Assembly (NCBI GenBank): GCA_964625575.1
Contig: CAZVBQ010000016.1
Coordinates: forward strand, 16,986-80,985
DNA from: UTCHB3 sp964625575
GTDB lineage: Bacteria; Bacteroidota; Ignavibacteria; Ignavibacteriales; Ignavibacteriaceae
DNA length: 64,000 nt
Direction: 5' to 3'
Each line of letters starts with the position of its first letter. The first letter of the stretch is position 1. Made by a program: the position numbers and the translations under genes. Of the stretch, positions 28,001 through 36,653 are shown piece by piece. The notes beneath the pieces are model-generated. The model was not told the DNA's origin, did no database searches, and saw nothing but the letters and a program-made list of their open reading frames with translations.

Positions 28001-28480
28001 TCCAAAAGTAAATCCTCTGACCAGTGTTCCGCTTTTCTGAATGTTAGAACCGAAAATGTTATCGGGCGAAAGAAAACTCTCAAAACCTTTAAACCCTCGG
28101 ACGGTGTCACCACCGTTCATGGTTGTGAAAGATCGCAGTTCCCGCTTCCTGTAGGTTTTGGCAAGAGTCGTGTGGAGGGTCAGATATTCGATCTTTATAG
28201 TATCAAAAATTGAGTACGCGAGAGTCTCCGAAAGGGAGAATGTGCCGAGAATATAGTCGATTGCGTAGTCGGCGGGCAGTAATACCCGGTCTCTGATGGT
28301 AATTATCTCGCTCCCTTCTTTGATGGTGGGGGCGGAAATCTCATAACGGTTACTGACCTTGACCGGGATCAATTCGGTTTGTCTGTACCATGAAGACGAT
28401 TGCGCAAAAAGCGTAACGCAAAAAACGCAATAAATGGAGAGTGATCTAAAAATCAAACCGGTCGACATAAGCCGGCTCAC
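25001..28480 (-). CDS. Large predicted outer-membrane beta-barrel protein, function unknown
   Basis: 1159 residues. After a signal peptide (LIFRSLSIYCVFCVTLFAQ) an N-terminal region holds a module with the pattern xDYAIDYILGTFSL (about residue 70), and a related module NDYIIDYSSGELVF appears near residue 320. Similar DY-x-IDY-x-x-G modules occur in SprA-like surface proteins. The rest is a long series of alternating polar/aromatic beta strands ending in AEVRAFF, an aromatic C-terminus typical of outer-membrane barrels. The start GTG overlaps the upstream GT9 stop by 4 bp; ATG at 28468 is an alternative. It closes the polysaccharide operon, so a role in glycan export or surface anchoring is possible but unproven. 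I do not recognise a named family. Confidence 0.7.
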   Translation of the reverse strand: MSRLMSTGLIFRSLSIYCVFCVTLFAQSSSWYRQTELIPVKVSNRYEISAPTIKEGSEIITIRDRVLLPADYAIDYILGTFSLSETLAYSIFDTIKIEYLTLHTTLAKTYRKRELRSFTTMNGGDTVRGFKGFESFLSPDNIFGSNIQKSGTLVRGFTFGTNKDLSLQSGLKLQLSGKLSEDIEIVAALSDESTPIQPEGNTERLDEIDKVFIQITHPNAKAVFGDYDLTSYRGEFGKLNRKLQGLYGEAKYDGFSGYFSLASSRGRFNTNVFQGQEGVQGPYRLSGANGERDIIIIAGSERVYLNGEEMKRGENNDYIIDYSSGELVFTTKRIITASSRINIDFEYSDRKYSRNFFSAGTDGTLFNSTLRYSLQFVQESDDKDNPIDFSLSDADKEILRNAGGDRNKATKPGERLVDPDSTGRRNGIYEKRDTVIAGQVLQYYLYNPGSDSAIYSVSFSYTGPGKGNYNRESIGKFRYAGEGQGVYSPLIYIPLPEKREGGNFVLEYSPFKYLSIKGEVAVSSLNHNRFSTLDGTTASGYARNIEAVFNPTGFSVFDLKMNSLTMRYRERYVQADFSSPDRFNSVEFDRDYNTGGTSTAADETLREAGFSFYPIAGTGTDLSYGYLKKGNNFSSERFNGTIRSYDQENRDISYNADFVKSETGGFRSDWLKQKGNGLWKAGFLSAGLFFESEIKKEKTGTSDSLFTGSYYFYEAGPVVEVPALFGINLTGKMTFREDEVALDGIFLKESRTTGQELGLKYSTGRDFNTEFSVATREKRYNNEFKLKGFSDNQTVLVRLRSRYSLFNNGFNGDLFYETSTRRASVLERVFVKVEKGTGNYVYLGDLNGNGLYDENEFQPAIYDADFIAVTLPSEQLFPVIDLKAGFRFKLQFRELAESGLGFLKPFDMISTETTVRVEENSKQTDIEKIYLLNLSYFLDEKNTIRGSQSILQDIFIFENNSALNFRLRFNERRSLTEFSGGVEKGLSSEKSVRARLRLVREFSIQTDVVLSANNLAAPPASLRNRKINSTDFIFDFSYRPENFIETGLIIKTGTTTDEYPEVPTELKLNSQAVRVNLSFAGSGRLRFEVERTELIKNATDNFLPFELTNGNLVGKNYYWRLNFDYRVSTNLQSTLGYDGRSQGGGRVIHTARAEVRAFF

Positions 28481-29577
28481 CGCGATCGGAATTTTTCCAG
28501 ATGTGCCAGAACTGCTGACTCGACTTCATCGACCGAAATGCCTGTAAGGCAGACTCTCGCAGGGCATGACCTTCCGGCATCAAGCTCGCAATAGTTATAG
28601 CGGGAAGGGGTGCAATGAAGCTTTCTGTGGATGGCGAGATGGTGATCACCCGGCTGCTTGCAGAAGTCGGGATTTGTGGGCCCAAATATCGCCACTGTCG
28701 GAATTCCGTACCAGGCCGCAAGATGGACGGGTCCGGTGTCGTTTGCCACAAGCATCACCGCATTTTGCAAATGAGGCAGATACTGTACCAGCGATGAAAG
28801 CACGGTAACTTTAATTCCACGACCTGAGATATCGGCGAGAAACTCCCGGCTTAATTTCCCCTGCTCAACAACAAAGTTTACCGGATGTTTTTTTGAAAGA
28901 CGCTCCGTGAGGGTGATCATGTTCTCCAACCCCCACATTTTTTCATCCCAACCGGCAAACGGAGTAAGAATAATCTCATTTCCCCTGCTCTCCCTTAGCG
29001 GGAACACCCTTTCTGTAGCCGCGCGGTCAGTTTTTTTATAGCTATCCACGGCATCGAAGTAGATATCCTGCAAATGCGGAAGGTCGCGCATCTTGTTAAA
29101 TTTATCAAAAGCCGGTGAGTATGCCTTCCTTGATATTCCGTGGAAGTGCTTACCCCCTGAAAACAGCATTGCAAAAACCGACTGCGGGTTTTCTGAAAAA
29201 TTGATAATTATCCCTGCCCGGGCTCTCCTTGCTTCCCGAATTACCTTTACTGTTGGGATCTTACCTCCCGCTCTGAATTCATCCCTCTCTACAAAAATCT
29301 TTTTAACATCCGGTCCGGAAGTTTCAAAAAGAAAACCAAGGTCAAAGTAAGTGAGCAAGGTTATGCTTGTTCCGGGGTTCTCATTCTTCAGTTGGGTGAG
29401 AGCCGGGAGCGAAAGAATTGAATCGCCAATATTATTGAAGGAAATAACAAGGATATCGTTGTTCCTGCGCGCGAAAGGGCGAAGAAGCCACTTCAAAAGA
29501 AAAACCGTTGAAGCGACAACAAGCTGAAGGAATTTGTTGTTATCGAGGTCCAATGAACCGGGATGCGAGCTCGCCAT
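28477..29577 (-). CDS. Glycosyltransferase family 9 (heptosyltransferase-like)
   Basis: 366 residues. A hydrophobic N-terminal helix (FLQLVVASTVFLLKWLL) precedes the GT9 domain: ILVISFNNIGDSILSLPALTQL is the ADP-heptose-transferase type start, and NDTGPVHLAAWYGIPTVAIFGPTNP is the C-terminal nucleotide-sugar signature. A Cys-rich tail (CTPSRYNYC, CPARVC) is common in GT9 proteins. It should add a sugar to lipopolysaccharide core or a related glycolipid on the cytoplasmic side. It overlaps the MurJ-like gene by 38 bp and the barrel gene by 4 bp. Confidence 0.9.
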   Translation of the reverse strand: MASSHPGSLDLDNNKFLQLVVASTVFLLKWLLRPFARRNNDILVISFNNIGDSILSLPALTQLKNENPGTSITLLTYFDLGFLFETSGPDVKKIFVERDEFRAGGKIPTVKVIREARRARAGIIINFSENPQSVFAMLFSGGKHFHGISRKAYSPAFDKFNKMRDLPHLQDIYFDAVDSYKKTDRAATERVFPLRESRGNEIILTPFAGWDEKMWGLENMITLTERLSKKHPVNFVVEQGKLSREFLADISGRGIKVTVLSSLVQYLPHLQNAVMLVANDTGPVHLAAWYGIPTVAIFGPTNPDFCKQPGDHHLAIHRKLHCTPSRYNYCELDAGRSCPARVCLTGISVDEVESAVLAHLEKFRSR

Positions 29578-31057
29578 ACACAGAGTTTTTGGTCAGATGT
29601 AAAATTAACGGATACGCTAAAATAAAACCCGCAGGGAGAATGAGTGAGGTCAAATTGAACTGACTTATCAAAAGAAGCGATACCGCGAGGATCACACCAG
29701 GCCACGCGAGAAACGTGACAACGTTCGTGAACAACCTCTCCTCCACCCTGAAACCGGAGTTTCTGACTATGTAATACAGGCACATCAACGATTGAATCGA
29801 AAATGTCAGCGATGTGGCGAGCGCCAGACCATCCTGATGCATCGAGGGACTCAAGATGAGTGACAAGAAGTATTTCATGACAAGACCTGCCACAGAGATC
29901 ATCACAAGGGCGCCACTTCCTTTGAGGCTGTAAGCGTATTTAAGCCCCACAGCGAAGATCGCGTAAAGGGGCAAACTGAGGGAATAGTAAAGAAGTGTTG
30001 TGCCGGTCATGGCGGTAGAAGTGGCGGTGAATTTGCCACGCTGATACAGCAAACTGATGATCTCATTCCCGGCGAAAACAAAAATCAGTGTGGCCGGTAC
30101 GAGCAAAAGGAAAATTATCTCGATAGCCCGGGAAAATTTTGAGTTCGCCTCCTTCATATCCCCTTTCGCGATGTTAGCGGAGAAATCAGGCAGCAAGGCG
30201 CTCCCAAGGGCAGTGGTGAAAACCGTGACAGGCAGCATGAAGATGATTATCGAATAGTTTAGAGCAGCTATACCACCCGGCTCGGTGTTTGCATAAAACA
30301 TCCTGTCGATGAAAATGAAGAATTGTCCCGCCACTTCGACAAACAGGGTGTTCAGAAAGATAACCCAAGACACGCCACCTTTTAGTGAAAAGCGGAACTT
30401 CAAACCTTTCGGCAGAAGCTTTTGCCCACCAGCGAATAGGTGCAATAACTGCGCGACATTACCAAGAATATAACCTGCAATTATAGCTACAGTTCCGAGA
30501 GAATGACCGAAGAAAAAGACGAATATGATGATCACAAGATTCGTCCAGACTTGTGAAAGGTAGGTCACCTTAAACCTGAACTCTGCCACCAGCCACGCCG
30601 ATATGACACTGATTACCGCGTTCAAAGGGAGCGTTATAAGCGCCATTTCAAAGAGCAGTGAAACCTTTTCAAGCTCTTCACGAGAAAGACCCGGGATGAA
30701 AAAGCCAGCGATCTGTGCCGATAAAGAGTAGAGCAAAACTGCTATAAGGGTAACCAAAAAGGTAAAGAAAATGAGTGAGGAGGTGAGGAAGACATTGGCT
30801 TCTTCTCTATTTTCCGATTTTTTTTCGTTGTAGATCGGAATAAAATAATTCTGTGCCTGATAAAACAGAACGCTGTTCAGTATTCCGGGAATGGTGAAGG
30901 CGATTAGATAAAACTCGAAATCACGCCCAACGCCGTACTCGCCGGCAAACAAAATTTCGCGGAAAAACCCCGTGCCTTTTGAAAGAGCCTGCGCAACCAC
31001 TACAATAAGAGCGGCGCCTCCGACCCCCTGAAATATCGTTCTAATCCGGTTCTTCAT
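29540..31057 (-). CDS. MurJ/MviN-like lipid flippase
   Basis: 505 residues with about 14 membrane helices. The N-terminus (ALSKGTGFFREILFAGEYGVG) carries the MviN-family motif around the FFREILFA segment, and GGIAALNYSIIIFMLPVTVF is the conserved central region of MOP-superfamily lipid II/oligosaccharide flippases. Lying in a polysaccharide operon rather than a mur cluster, it may flip a lipid-linked glycan (Wzx role) rather than lipid II; both are possible. It follows the Wzz-like gene by 23 bases and overlaps GT9. Confidence 0.85.
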   Translation of the reverse strand: MKNRIRTIFQGVGGAALIVVVAQALSKGTGFFREILFAGEYGVGRDFEFYLIAFTIPGILNSVLFYQAQNYFIPIYNEKKSENREEANVFLTSSLIFFTFLVTLIAVLLYSLSAQIAGFFIPGLSREELEKVSLLFEMALITLPLNAVISVISAWLVAEFRFKVTYLSQVWTNLVIIIFVFFFGHSLGTVAIIAGYILGNVAQLLHLFAGGQKLLPKGLKFRFSLKGGVSWVIFLNTLFVEVAGQFFIFIDRMFYANTEPGGIAALNYSIIIFMLPVTVFTTALGSALLPDFSANIAKGDMKEANSKFSRAIEIIFLLLVPATLIFVFAGNEIISLLYQRGKFTATSTAMTGTTLLYYSLSLPLYAIFAVGLKYAYSLKGSGALVMISVAGLVMKYFLSLILSPSMHQDGLALATSLTFSIQSLMCLYYIVRNSGFRVEERLFTNVVTFLAWPGVILAVSLLLISQFNLTSLILPAGFILAYPLILHLTKNSVYGELASRFIGPR

Positions 31058-31080
31058 ATTTCAATTGGGTGGTGCGAAGG

Positions 31081-32205
31081 TCACAGAAGATATTTCTTTA
31101 CTTCGTCTTCCTTTTTGAAGTAGTACAGGAATGAGAGTAGGAAAAAGAGCAATCCCGCGGTTATGATCGACTGCACCATTTTGGGTGATGAGGTTCTGAC
31201 CGGAGGAATCGCACTATCCAAGACTTCTATCGTCGGGATGTCTTTCTGCTCCTGGATGAGCTCCTTGAAGTATTGCTGCTGCAAAAGAAGATATACTTCC
31301 GAAAGCACTTTTACATCACGGTAAAGATTGGAAAGTTTTATGCCAAGTTCAGGGGCATCTTTAAAACCGACAAACAGCTCATCGCTGCTCGATTGAAATT
31401 TGTTGTACTCCCTTTGAAGTGAGTTCAGTCTCACTTTTGCAGCCTGAACTTCAGGAGCGTCTTCGCTCATTGTTCTCTGAAGATATTCAAGTTGAATTTG
31501 GGATGAAATGATGTCGCTTTTTACTTTCGCGGCGGCATCTATAGCCGCTTTCAATTGCTCAGGAAGTGAGACAGCCTTGTTCAGCTTTTGAAATTGCGCG
31601 AGTTGTTGCTCTGACGAGTCGAGTTCCGCTTTGGTACTGTTAAGTCTCGATTCTATAAACGCACGAGTCAATTTTGCCTTATTGTGCAATTTGAGGCGAT
31701 TTATTGAGTCGAGAGCCATTACGTAAATGTTGCTGACTGTAGCGGCGAACCCGGCGGCGGCTTTCTTGTCTGCATCATTTCTGCCAAAATAGCCCGTTTC
31801 AGCGGTAAACGAAACTTTGATTATCCCCTCTTTTGAAACCTCAACTTCAAGATCCTTCAGAAGCTTGTTGTGGAGTTCGATCACGGGATACTCGCCGTAG
31901 TATTTCTTCAAATCGACACGCGCGGCAACATATTCAGATGCAGCCCGGCTTTTAAGTATTTCACCATAAAGCTGGGAGGAGGCTGAGCCTGAACCACTGA
32001 GAATACCGCCAAGGTCTTGTCCGCCGAGCAGACCGGCCAAACCTTGCGCCTTCTGCTGCTCGGGGGGAAGCACAGACGAACTTGCTGTGTACGATACGGG
32101 GTAAATAAAGTAGAGGGCAAGAGTGTAGATGACCAATGCCACACTCGAGATGATCAGTATTTTCAGGTAGTTCTTGTACAGAACCGAAATGACAGTACGC
32201 ATCAT
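31081..32205 (-). CDS. Wzz-like chain-length/polysaccharide co-polymerase protein
   Basis: 374 residues. TM1 (ILIISSVALVIYTLALYFI) and TM2 near the C-terminus (SIITAGLLFFLLSFLYYF) flank a large periplasmic helical/coiled-coil domain, and a Pro-rich PPVRTSSPK segment precedes TM2: the Wzz/PCP layout without a kinase domain. A Gly-rich insert (GLLGGQDLGGILSGSGSAS) sits early in the periplasmic part. It should regulate glycan chain length or export. ATGA overlap with the SLBB gene upstream. Together with the Wzc-like protein it makes two co-polymerase-type proteins in one operon. Confidence 0.88.
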   Translation of the reverse strand: MMRTVISVLYKNYLKILIISSVALVIYTLALYFIYPVSYTASSSVLPPEQQKAQGLAGLLGGQDLGGILSGSGSASSQLYGEILKSRAASEYVAARVDLKKYYGEYPVIELHNKLLKDLEVEVSKEGIIKVSFTAETGYFGRNDADKKAAAGFAATVSNIYVMALDSINRLKLHNKAKLTRAFIESRLNSTKAELDSSEQQLAQFQKLNKAVSLPEQLKAAIDAAAKVKSDIISSQIQLEYLQRTMSEDAPEVQAAKVRLNSLQREYNKFQSSSDELFVGFKDAPELGIKLSNLYRDVKVLSEVYLLLQQQYFKELIQEQKDIPTIEVLDSAIPPVRTSSPKMVQSIITAGLLFFLLSFLYYFKKEDEVKKYLL

Positions 32206-33800
32206 CTTGTGCTCACAATTACGGCGATTGTTGCCGCGATTACAGTTGCCAACTGTCCGACTATCGTCAGCGAATCCTTAAAGATATCCCAGAATTTGGG
32301 GGCTTGTGGCTTTTCCGGAATCCAGATGGTGTCACCAGGCTCAAGCTTGACTACATCATCTTCGTCGATCCACTCACCCGTTTTACCTTTAATAACACGT
32401 ATGTTCCCCTCTTGAGCCCTCCAGGAGAATCCCCCTGCCAATTCGATATACTCTCTTATCGAAAGTTCAGGGCGGTACTCCAGGTTCCCCGGGAAAACAA
32501 CCTGGCCAATTATTACAATAAAATCCTTTTTTTCAGGTATTACGATCTGATCGTTCTTTTTAAGTATCAGGTCTTCAGTTTTTGTGAGGAAGACATGCTC
32601 AAAATCGACCACAACTCTTCCTCTTCTCTGGCGGGAGCGGGATTTGAAGTAGTCGTACTCATCGTCATTCATGTCTTTTCTCGAAATAAGCTTCAACCTC
32701 TCAAACTCGGGATCGTACGACGAGGTACCATTTTCTCTCACTATGTAGGCACTTTTCAACGATGCTTTGGGGAGGAAGCCACCGGCTTCACTGATCAGTT
32801 CTGAGAGTTTTGTCTCACCTTCAGTGATTTTGTATGGACCGGGAAACCTGACATAGCCACTGATGTTTACAATATTCTCTTCAAGATATCGCGGTTTAAC
32901 GCGGACCACGATCCTGTCTTTGTGCTGAAGAATAAAATTCTCCCTGAAGAATTCGGAAGCGCTCTTCTTGATCGAGAACTGGGTAATTGCATCCTGGGCA
33001 AAGCGTATCACTTCGAGTGAATCGAGATAAGCGGCATCAAGGAACCCACCCGATAACTTGATCAGAGATTCAAGGGTCTCATCATTTTTAAATTCGTAAA
33101 TTCCGGGGTATTTTACCGCTCCGGCAAGGGTAACGGTCATATCAAGCTTGTCAACCATTACGTAATCACCGTCATCGAGCACAGGGTTTTGTTCCTTGTC
33201 CGCAAGCCGGATGAATGAGAGAAGATCAATAAATCTCTGCGATCCGTTTTTTGAAATTATCTTGATATTCCGGATGTTGGCAGCGGGTGTGAACCCTCCC
33301 TCCATGAGAATGTCGTTCAACCTGGTGTTCGCGAAGACAACCCTGCTACCTTTCTTAAGCACTTCGCCATAGATCGAAATCTTTATTTTTCTGATACCTG
33401 TGAGGGTAACCAACACATCACGGCCTTTGTACCGGGATGACACTTCTTTCCTGATCAGCTCCTTGGCAACCTTCAAAGTTGAACCTGTCAATTTTACAGT
33501 GCCAACCTTGGGGATCAGCAACAAACCGTCAGGACTTATCTGTGAATCAAAGACAACTGGCTGAATTTCATCCACGCTAACTCTGAACTGGTCACCCGCT
33601 CCGACGATATAAGTATCCTCATCGACACTTCCCTCTATTACCGGCATGCCGGATGACTGGATAGTGGAATCGGTTATGATAAACGCGCGGTCGGCGTACG
33701 ACGGGAGATCCTGAGCCCGTGCAGGCAGGATAAAAATAGAAAGGAATAGCATCGCTGCTATTCCTTTTCTAAAGTTGGCGAGTGTTATGCTGTTAAGCAT
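32202..33800 (-). CDS. SLBB-domain polysaccharide export protein (Wza-like)
   Basis: 532 residues. Signal peptide (AAMLFLSIFILPARAQ). A Poly_export domain (YIVGAGDQFRVSVDE...ISPDGLLLIPKVGTVKL) is followed by several SLBB repeats, each with the KYPGIYEF, RFPGPYKI or VFPGNLEY type start and an LxELISEAGGF-type core. A C-terminal hydrophobic stretch (IVGQLATVIAATIAVIV) may cross a membrane, unlike classical Wza. Start chosen at ATG 33800: AGGAGAG ribosome site and an 8-bp overlap with the kinase gene; the open frame extends further upstream but the signal peptide fits this start. It should form the outer-membrane/periplasmic export channel for the polysaccharide. Confidence 0.9.
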   Translation of the reverse strand: MLNSITLANFRKGIAAMLFLSIFILPARAQDLPSYADRAFIITDSTIQSSGMPVIEGSVDEDTYIVGAGDQFRVSVDEIQPVVFDSQISPDGLLLIPKVGTVKLTGSTLKVAKELIRKEVSSRYKGRDVLVTLTGIRKIKISIYGEVLKKGSRVVFANTRLNDILMEGGFTPAANIRNIKIISKNGSQRFIDLLSFIRLADKEQNPVLDDGDYVMVDKLDMTVTLAGAVKYPGIYEFKNDETLESLIKLSGGFLDAAYLDSLEVIRFAQDAITQFSIKKSASEFFRENFILQHKDRIVVRVKPRYLEENIVNISGYVRFPGPYKITEGETKLSELISEAGGFLPKASLKSAYIVRENGTSSYDPEFERLKLISRKDMNDDEYDYFKSRSRQRRGRVVVDFEHVFLTKTEDLILKKNDQIVIPEKKDFIVIIGQVVFPGNLEYRPELSIREYIELAGGFSWRAQEGNIRVIKGKTGEWIDEDDVVKLEPGDTIWIPEKPQAPKFWDIFKDSLTIVGQLATVIAATIAVIVSTR

Positions 33801-36015
33801 TCTCTCCTGTTTTGGTGGATCTTGAATAATAGTAGTAGTACTTGTAGTACGAACCATAAGATGCCTTGTAAACAAAGTTGTTGAGCACCGCACCGATGAA
33901 ATGGTGTGTACCCTGCTTCATGATCTCTGAGGCTCTTCTGAGCAATTCCATCTCGGTGGTGTCGGCCGAAACCACGAGGATCGAGCCGTCAACATGCTTC
34001 GAGAGGATCTCGGAGTCGGTAACCGCTATGATAGGGGGTGTATCTAGTATGATGAAATCATATCTCTCCTTAATTTCAGCGAGGAAGTGTATCATCGCAT
34101 CTGATTCCATCAATTCCGCTGGATTTGGAGGAATGGTACCGCAAGGGATGAAGTCGAGGTTCGGCATCTCCGTGGTTCTGATGATCTCATCAAGCGTGTT
34201 GTGGCGGAAGAGATAATCAACGAGACCGGGATGTCTATTCATGTTAAACATGTTGTGAACTCTCGGTTTTCTAAGATCGCAGTCAACCAAAAGCACTTTC
34301 TTGTTGATCTGCGAGAAACTTCCCGCGAGGTTTGTAGCAATGATGGTTTTACCTTCAGTTGGAGCTGAAGATGTAACCAGCAAGGTTTTAATTTTGTTAA
34401 CATCAGGTGACGCGAATTGCAGCCTGGTTCTGAGCGCGCGGAAAGCTTCCGCCGGAATTGAGTCAGGCTTCGAGAACACGATGAATTCGTTCGAGCTCCC
34501 TTTCGTGGCATCGATGCCTTCGATCCTCGGTATCCACGAGAGTACGTTGAAGCCGAGTTTGGTGAGCTGGTCGGGTGTTTTTACTGTCTTGTCGAAATAA
34601 TCCCTGATGAATACGTATGAAACGGAAACCACCATTCCAAGCACGATACCGATTATCACAATCAGAGTGCGGTTTGGCTTGGCGGGCTGATTCATCACGC
34701 GGGCAGCTTCGATAACCACAACGTTTCCGGGTTGTGACTGCTCGTTAATTACAGCTTCCTGATATCTCTGTTCAATGAGAGTGTAAAGTTTTTCCAGACC
34801 TTCACGTGTCCTGGTGAGTTTCGCCAGTTCTATCGCGCTTCTGGGCAGAGTACCAAATTTGGTTTCGTAAAGGGCGAGCTGTCCTTCGATCTGTTTTATC
34901 GAGTACTCAAGACCTTTCTGCTGAATCTCAAGATCCATTATTTTAAGGGCAATGGTCTTGTATTCTTCGGGAGTGTTCGCCACGGCACTCTTCTGGAATT
35001 TTTTGATCTGCGTATCAAGATTATCTTTCAGAATTTTAATTTTTCCGTCGATATCCTTCAGTGCCTTCGCGTTCTTGGGGTCTTTGTCGTTCCCTTGAAC
35101 GAGCATTTTCTGTATCTCAAGTTTGGCGATTTCAGACTGCAACTGCTCGAAATAACCTTTTACCTCATACTGGGCGAGATAATCAAGAGCGTTCGGATCA
35201 AGCTTTGAGAGTTTGTCACGATAAGATTCAAGGGCATTCTGAGTGGATTTAAGCTCAATTTCCTGCATCCCCTTGCTCGACTCGAGTGTCGATATCTGTG
35301 AGATCAGATTTGACGCCTGATTATCAAGGGCTATAATTCCGCCGCTTTCCTGGAAAGCTTTCAGCATATCCTCTGCATTGTTCAGCTCGTTGAGTTTTTC
35401 CCCGCGCTGCTGGTCCAGGTAATTTTTAACAACTACAAGCTGATCCCTGTTGAACGAGAGGTTCAGATTCCTGTATTCAGCAGCATAGGTGTTCGCGATC
35501 ATCGCTGCTTCGAGAGGTGAAGGTGAACTTGCGGAAAGAATGACGAAGTCGAGTCCCCTTTTCTGTTCAACCGTGGTCAGAGTCGAGAGCTGCTGAGCGA
35601 GTTTATCCTTGGTCATCAAGACTTTTTTGTTTGGATCAACTTTATCGGAAGTCAAAAGTACACTAAAAGTGTCTTTCTTCTGAGCGTTGTTGAACGAGTC
35701 AATCAGCGCTGAGGCAACTCTTTCACGCAGGGTGTAGCTTTTAATTACTTCAATTTCATTCGAAATGAACCTGTCCTCTGAACCGAACGGCTGGAGGAGC
35801 GGGTTGGACTCGAGGATATTACCTGAATTCTTGTTTATCTTTACGAGAGTGGAAGAATTGTAAATATCAACCGCGTTGATCGCGTAAACAAGCGCGAAAA
35901 TGAAAGAAACAGCAGTAATAATAAGGATCGGTAATAGGTTTCCACGTATAAGCTGAAGGTAGTCAACAATTGAACGTGTTTCCTGGAATTGCGAATTATT
36001 GAATTCTGTATCCAA
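33793..36015 (-). CDS. Wzc-like polysaccharide co-polymerase with tyrosine autokinase domain
   Basis: 740 residues. TM1 (LLPILIITAVSFIFALVYAI) and TM2 (TLIVIIGIVLGMVVSVSYVFI) enclose a periplasmic Wzz domain with long coiled coils. The cytoplasmic BY-kinase domain has Walker A SSAPTEGKT (about 549-557), Walker A' LLVDCDLRKPR and Walker B FIILDTPP. The tail is a Tyr cluster (about 719-733, with a run of five Tyr), the autophosphorylation site of the family. It controls polymer length and export with the SLBB protein. The start codon is TTG, backed by GAGGA 7 bases away; the preceding SLBB gene ends 8 bases before it. Confidence 0.94.
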   Translation of the reverse strand: MDTEFNNSQFQETRSIVDYLQLIRGNLLPILIITAVSFIFALVYAINAVDIYNSSTLVKINKNSGNILESNPLLQPFGSEDRFISNEIEVIKSYTLRERVASALIDSFNNAQKKDTFSVLLTSDKVDPNKKVLMTKDKLAQQLSTLTTVEQKRGLDFVILSASSPSPLEAAMIANTYAAEYRNLNLSFNRDQLVVVKNYLDQQRGEKLNELNNAEDMLKAFQESGGIIALDNQASNLISQISTLESSKGMQEIELKSTQNALESYRDKLSKLDPNALDYLAQYEVKGYFEQLQSEIAKLEIQKMLVQGNDKDPKNAKALKDIDGKIKILKDNLDTQIKKFQKSAVANTPEEYKTIALKIMDLEIQQKGLEYSIKQIEGQLALYETKFGTLPRSAIELAKLTRTREGLEKLYTLIEQRYQEAVINEQSQPGNVVVIEAARVMNQPAKPNRTLIVIIGIVLGMVVSVSYVFIRDYFDKTVKTPDQLTKLGFNVLSWIPRIEGIDATKGSSNEFIVFSKPDSIPAEAFRALRTRLQFASPDVNKIKTLLVTSSAPTEGKTIIATNLAGSFSQINKKVLLVDCDLRKPRVHNMFNMNRHPGLVDYLFRHNTLDEIIRTTEMPNLDFIPCGTIPPNPAELMESDAMIHFLAEIKERYDFIILDTPPIIAVTDSEILSKHVDGSILVVSADTTEMELLRRASEIMKQGTHHFIGAVLNNFVYKASYGSYYKYYYYYSRSTKTGENA

Positions 36016-36023
36016 ATGTTCCT

Positions 36024-36593
36024 CTAATTTCGTGTAATATTCAGGATTAAAATAGTCAGCGAGATGGCGGCAGAAAGGATCTGCAACGCGATCGAAAGGT
36101 AATCTCTAAAGAAGAAGCGGGGTTCACCTTTGAGAAGGAGGATATCACCCGGCTGTAATTTTGGAATTGTATCCACAGGGGCAATATTTTCTTCCCATAA
36201 AAGGGAATTGTAGTTCAACTCAAGCACACGGTTGCCCGTTTTTGATATGAGTGAGCTGTCTTTCGCGTTCTTCGGTGGGGGGAACGCGGATGTGTCGCTT
36301 GTAGCGAATCTGAAAAGTGCTATCTGCTCCAGGAGAGCATCCGTTGTTGGACCACCCGCGTAAGCGAGTAGATCGAGTACTGTAGTTCCTTCAGGTACAA
36401 GATATTTTCCGGGGAATTTTACGTATCCGAGGGCTGATACGGTAATATTTATTTTGTCGGCATCCGAGTAATCATAAAATGCTCCACCTGTTTGCCTTAA
36501 TTGCGCGTCCCTTCCCACTTTAACATCTTGCGCTTCGATTATGAATGTTGTACTAAAAATCAGAAGAAAGAACAGTAACCTGGTAAACCTCAT
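36024..36593 (-). CDS. Small SLBB-domain export protein, first gene of the polysaccharide operon
   Basis: 189 residues. Signal peptide (LLFFLLIFSTTFIIEAQ), one SLBB-like domain (ALGYVKFPGKYLVPEGTTVLDLLAYAGGP) and a C-terminal hydrophobic helix (LSIALQILSAAISLTILIL). Conserved LQPGDILLLKGEPR resembles the end of a Poly_export unit. It lacks the Wza N-terminal domain, so it may be an accessory of the main SLBB protein at 32202-33800. Promoter candidate directly upstream at 36620-36650. Confidence 0.8.
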   Translation of the reverse strand: MRFTRLLFFLLIFSTTFIIEAQDVKVGRDAQLRQTGGAFYDYSDADKINITVSALGYVKFPGKYLVPEGTTVLDLLAYAGGPTTDALLEQIALFRFATSDTSAFPPPKNAKDSSLISKTGNRVLELNYNSLLWEENIAPVDTIPKLQPGDILLLKGEPRFFFRDYLSIALQILSAAISLTILILNITRN

Positions 36594-36619
36594 TGTCTCT
36601 ACTTTTTATTTATGATATG

Positions 36620-36650
36620 CAAATATATTGATAATTTGAAACTTTTGAAA
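36620..36650 (-). promoter_or_regulatory. Candidate promoter of the polysaccharide operon
   Basis: On the minus strand TTTC (reverse complement of 36647-36650), 19 bases, then TATATTTG (reverse complement of 36620-36627), a perfect TAnnTTTG box 26 bases before the first gene. Downstream gaps in the operon are all under 25 bases, so this one promoter could drive 36593 to about 24524. Confidence 0.55.
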
Positions 36651-36653
36651 GGA

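Noticed and set aside
32304..32804. 166-codon plus-strand open frame opposite the SLBB export gene
   Set aside because: Shadow of the SLBB repeats; no start signal.
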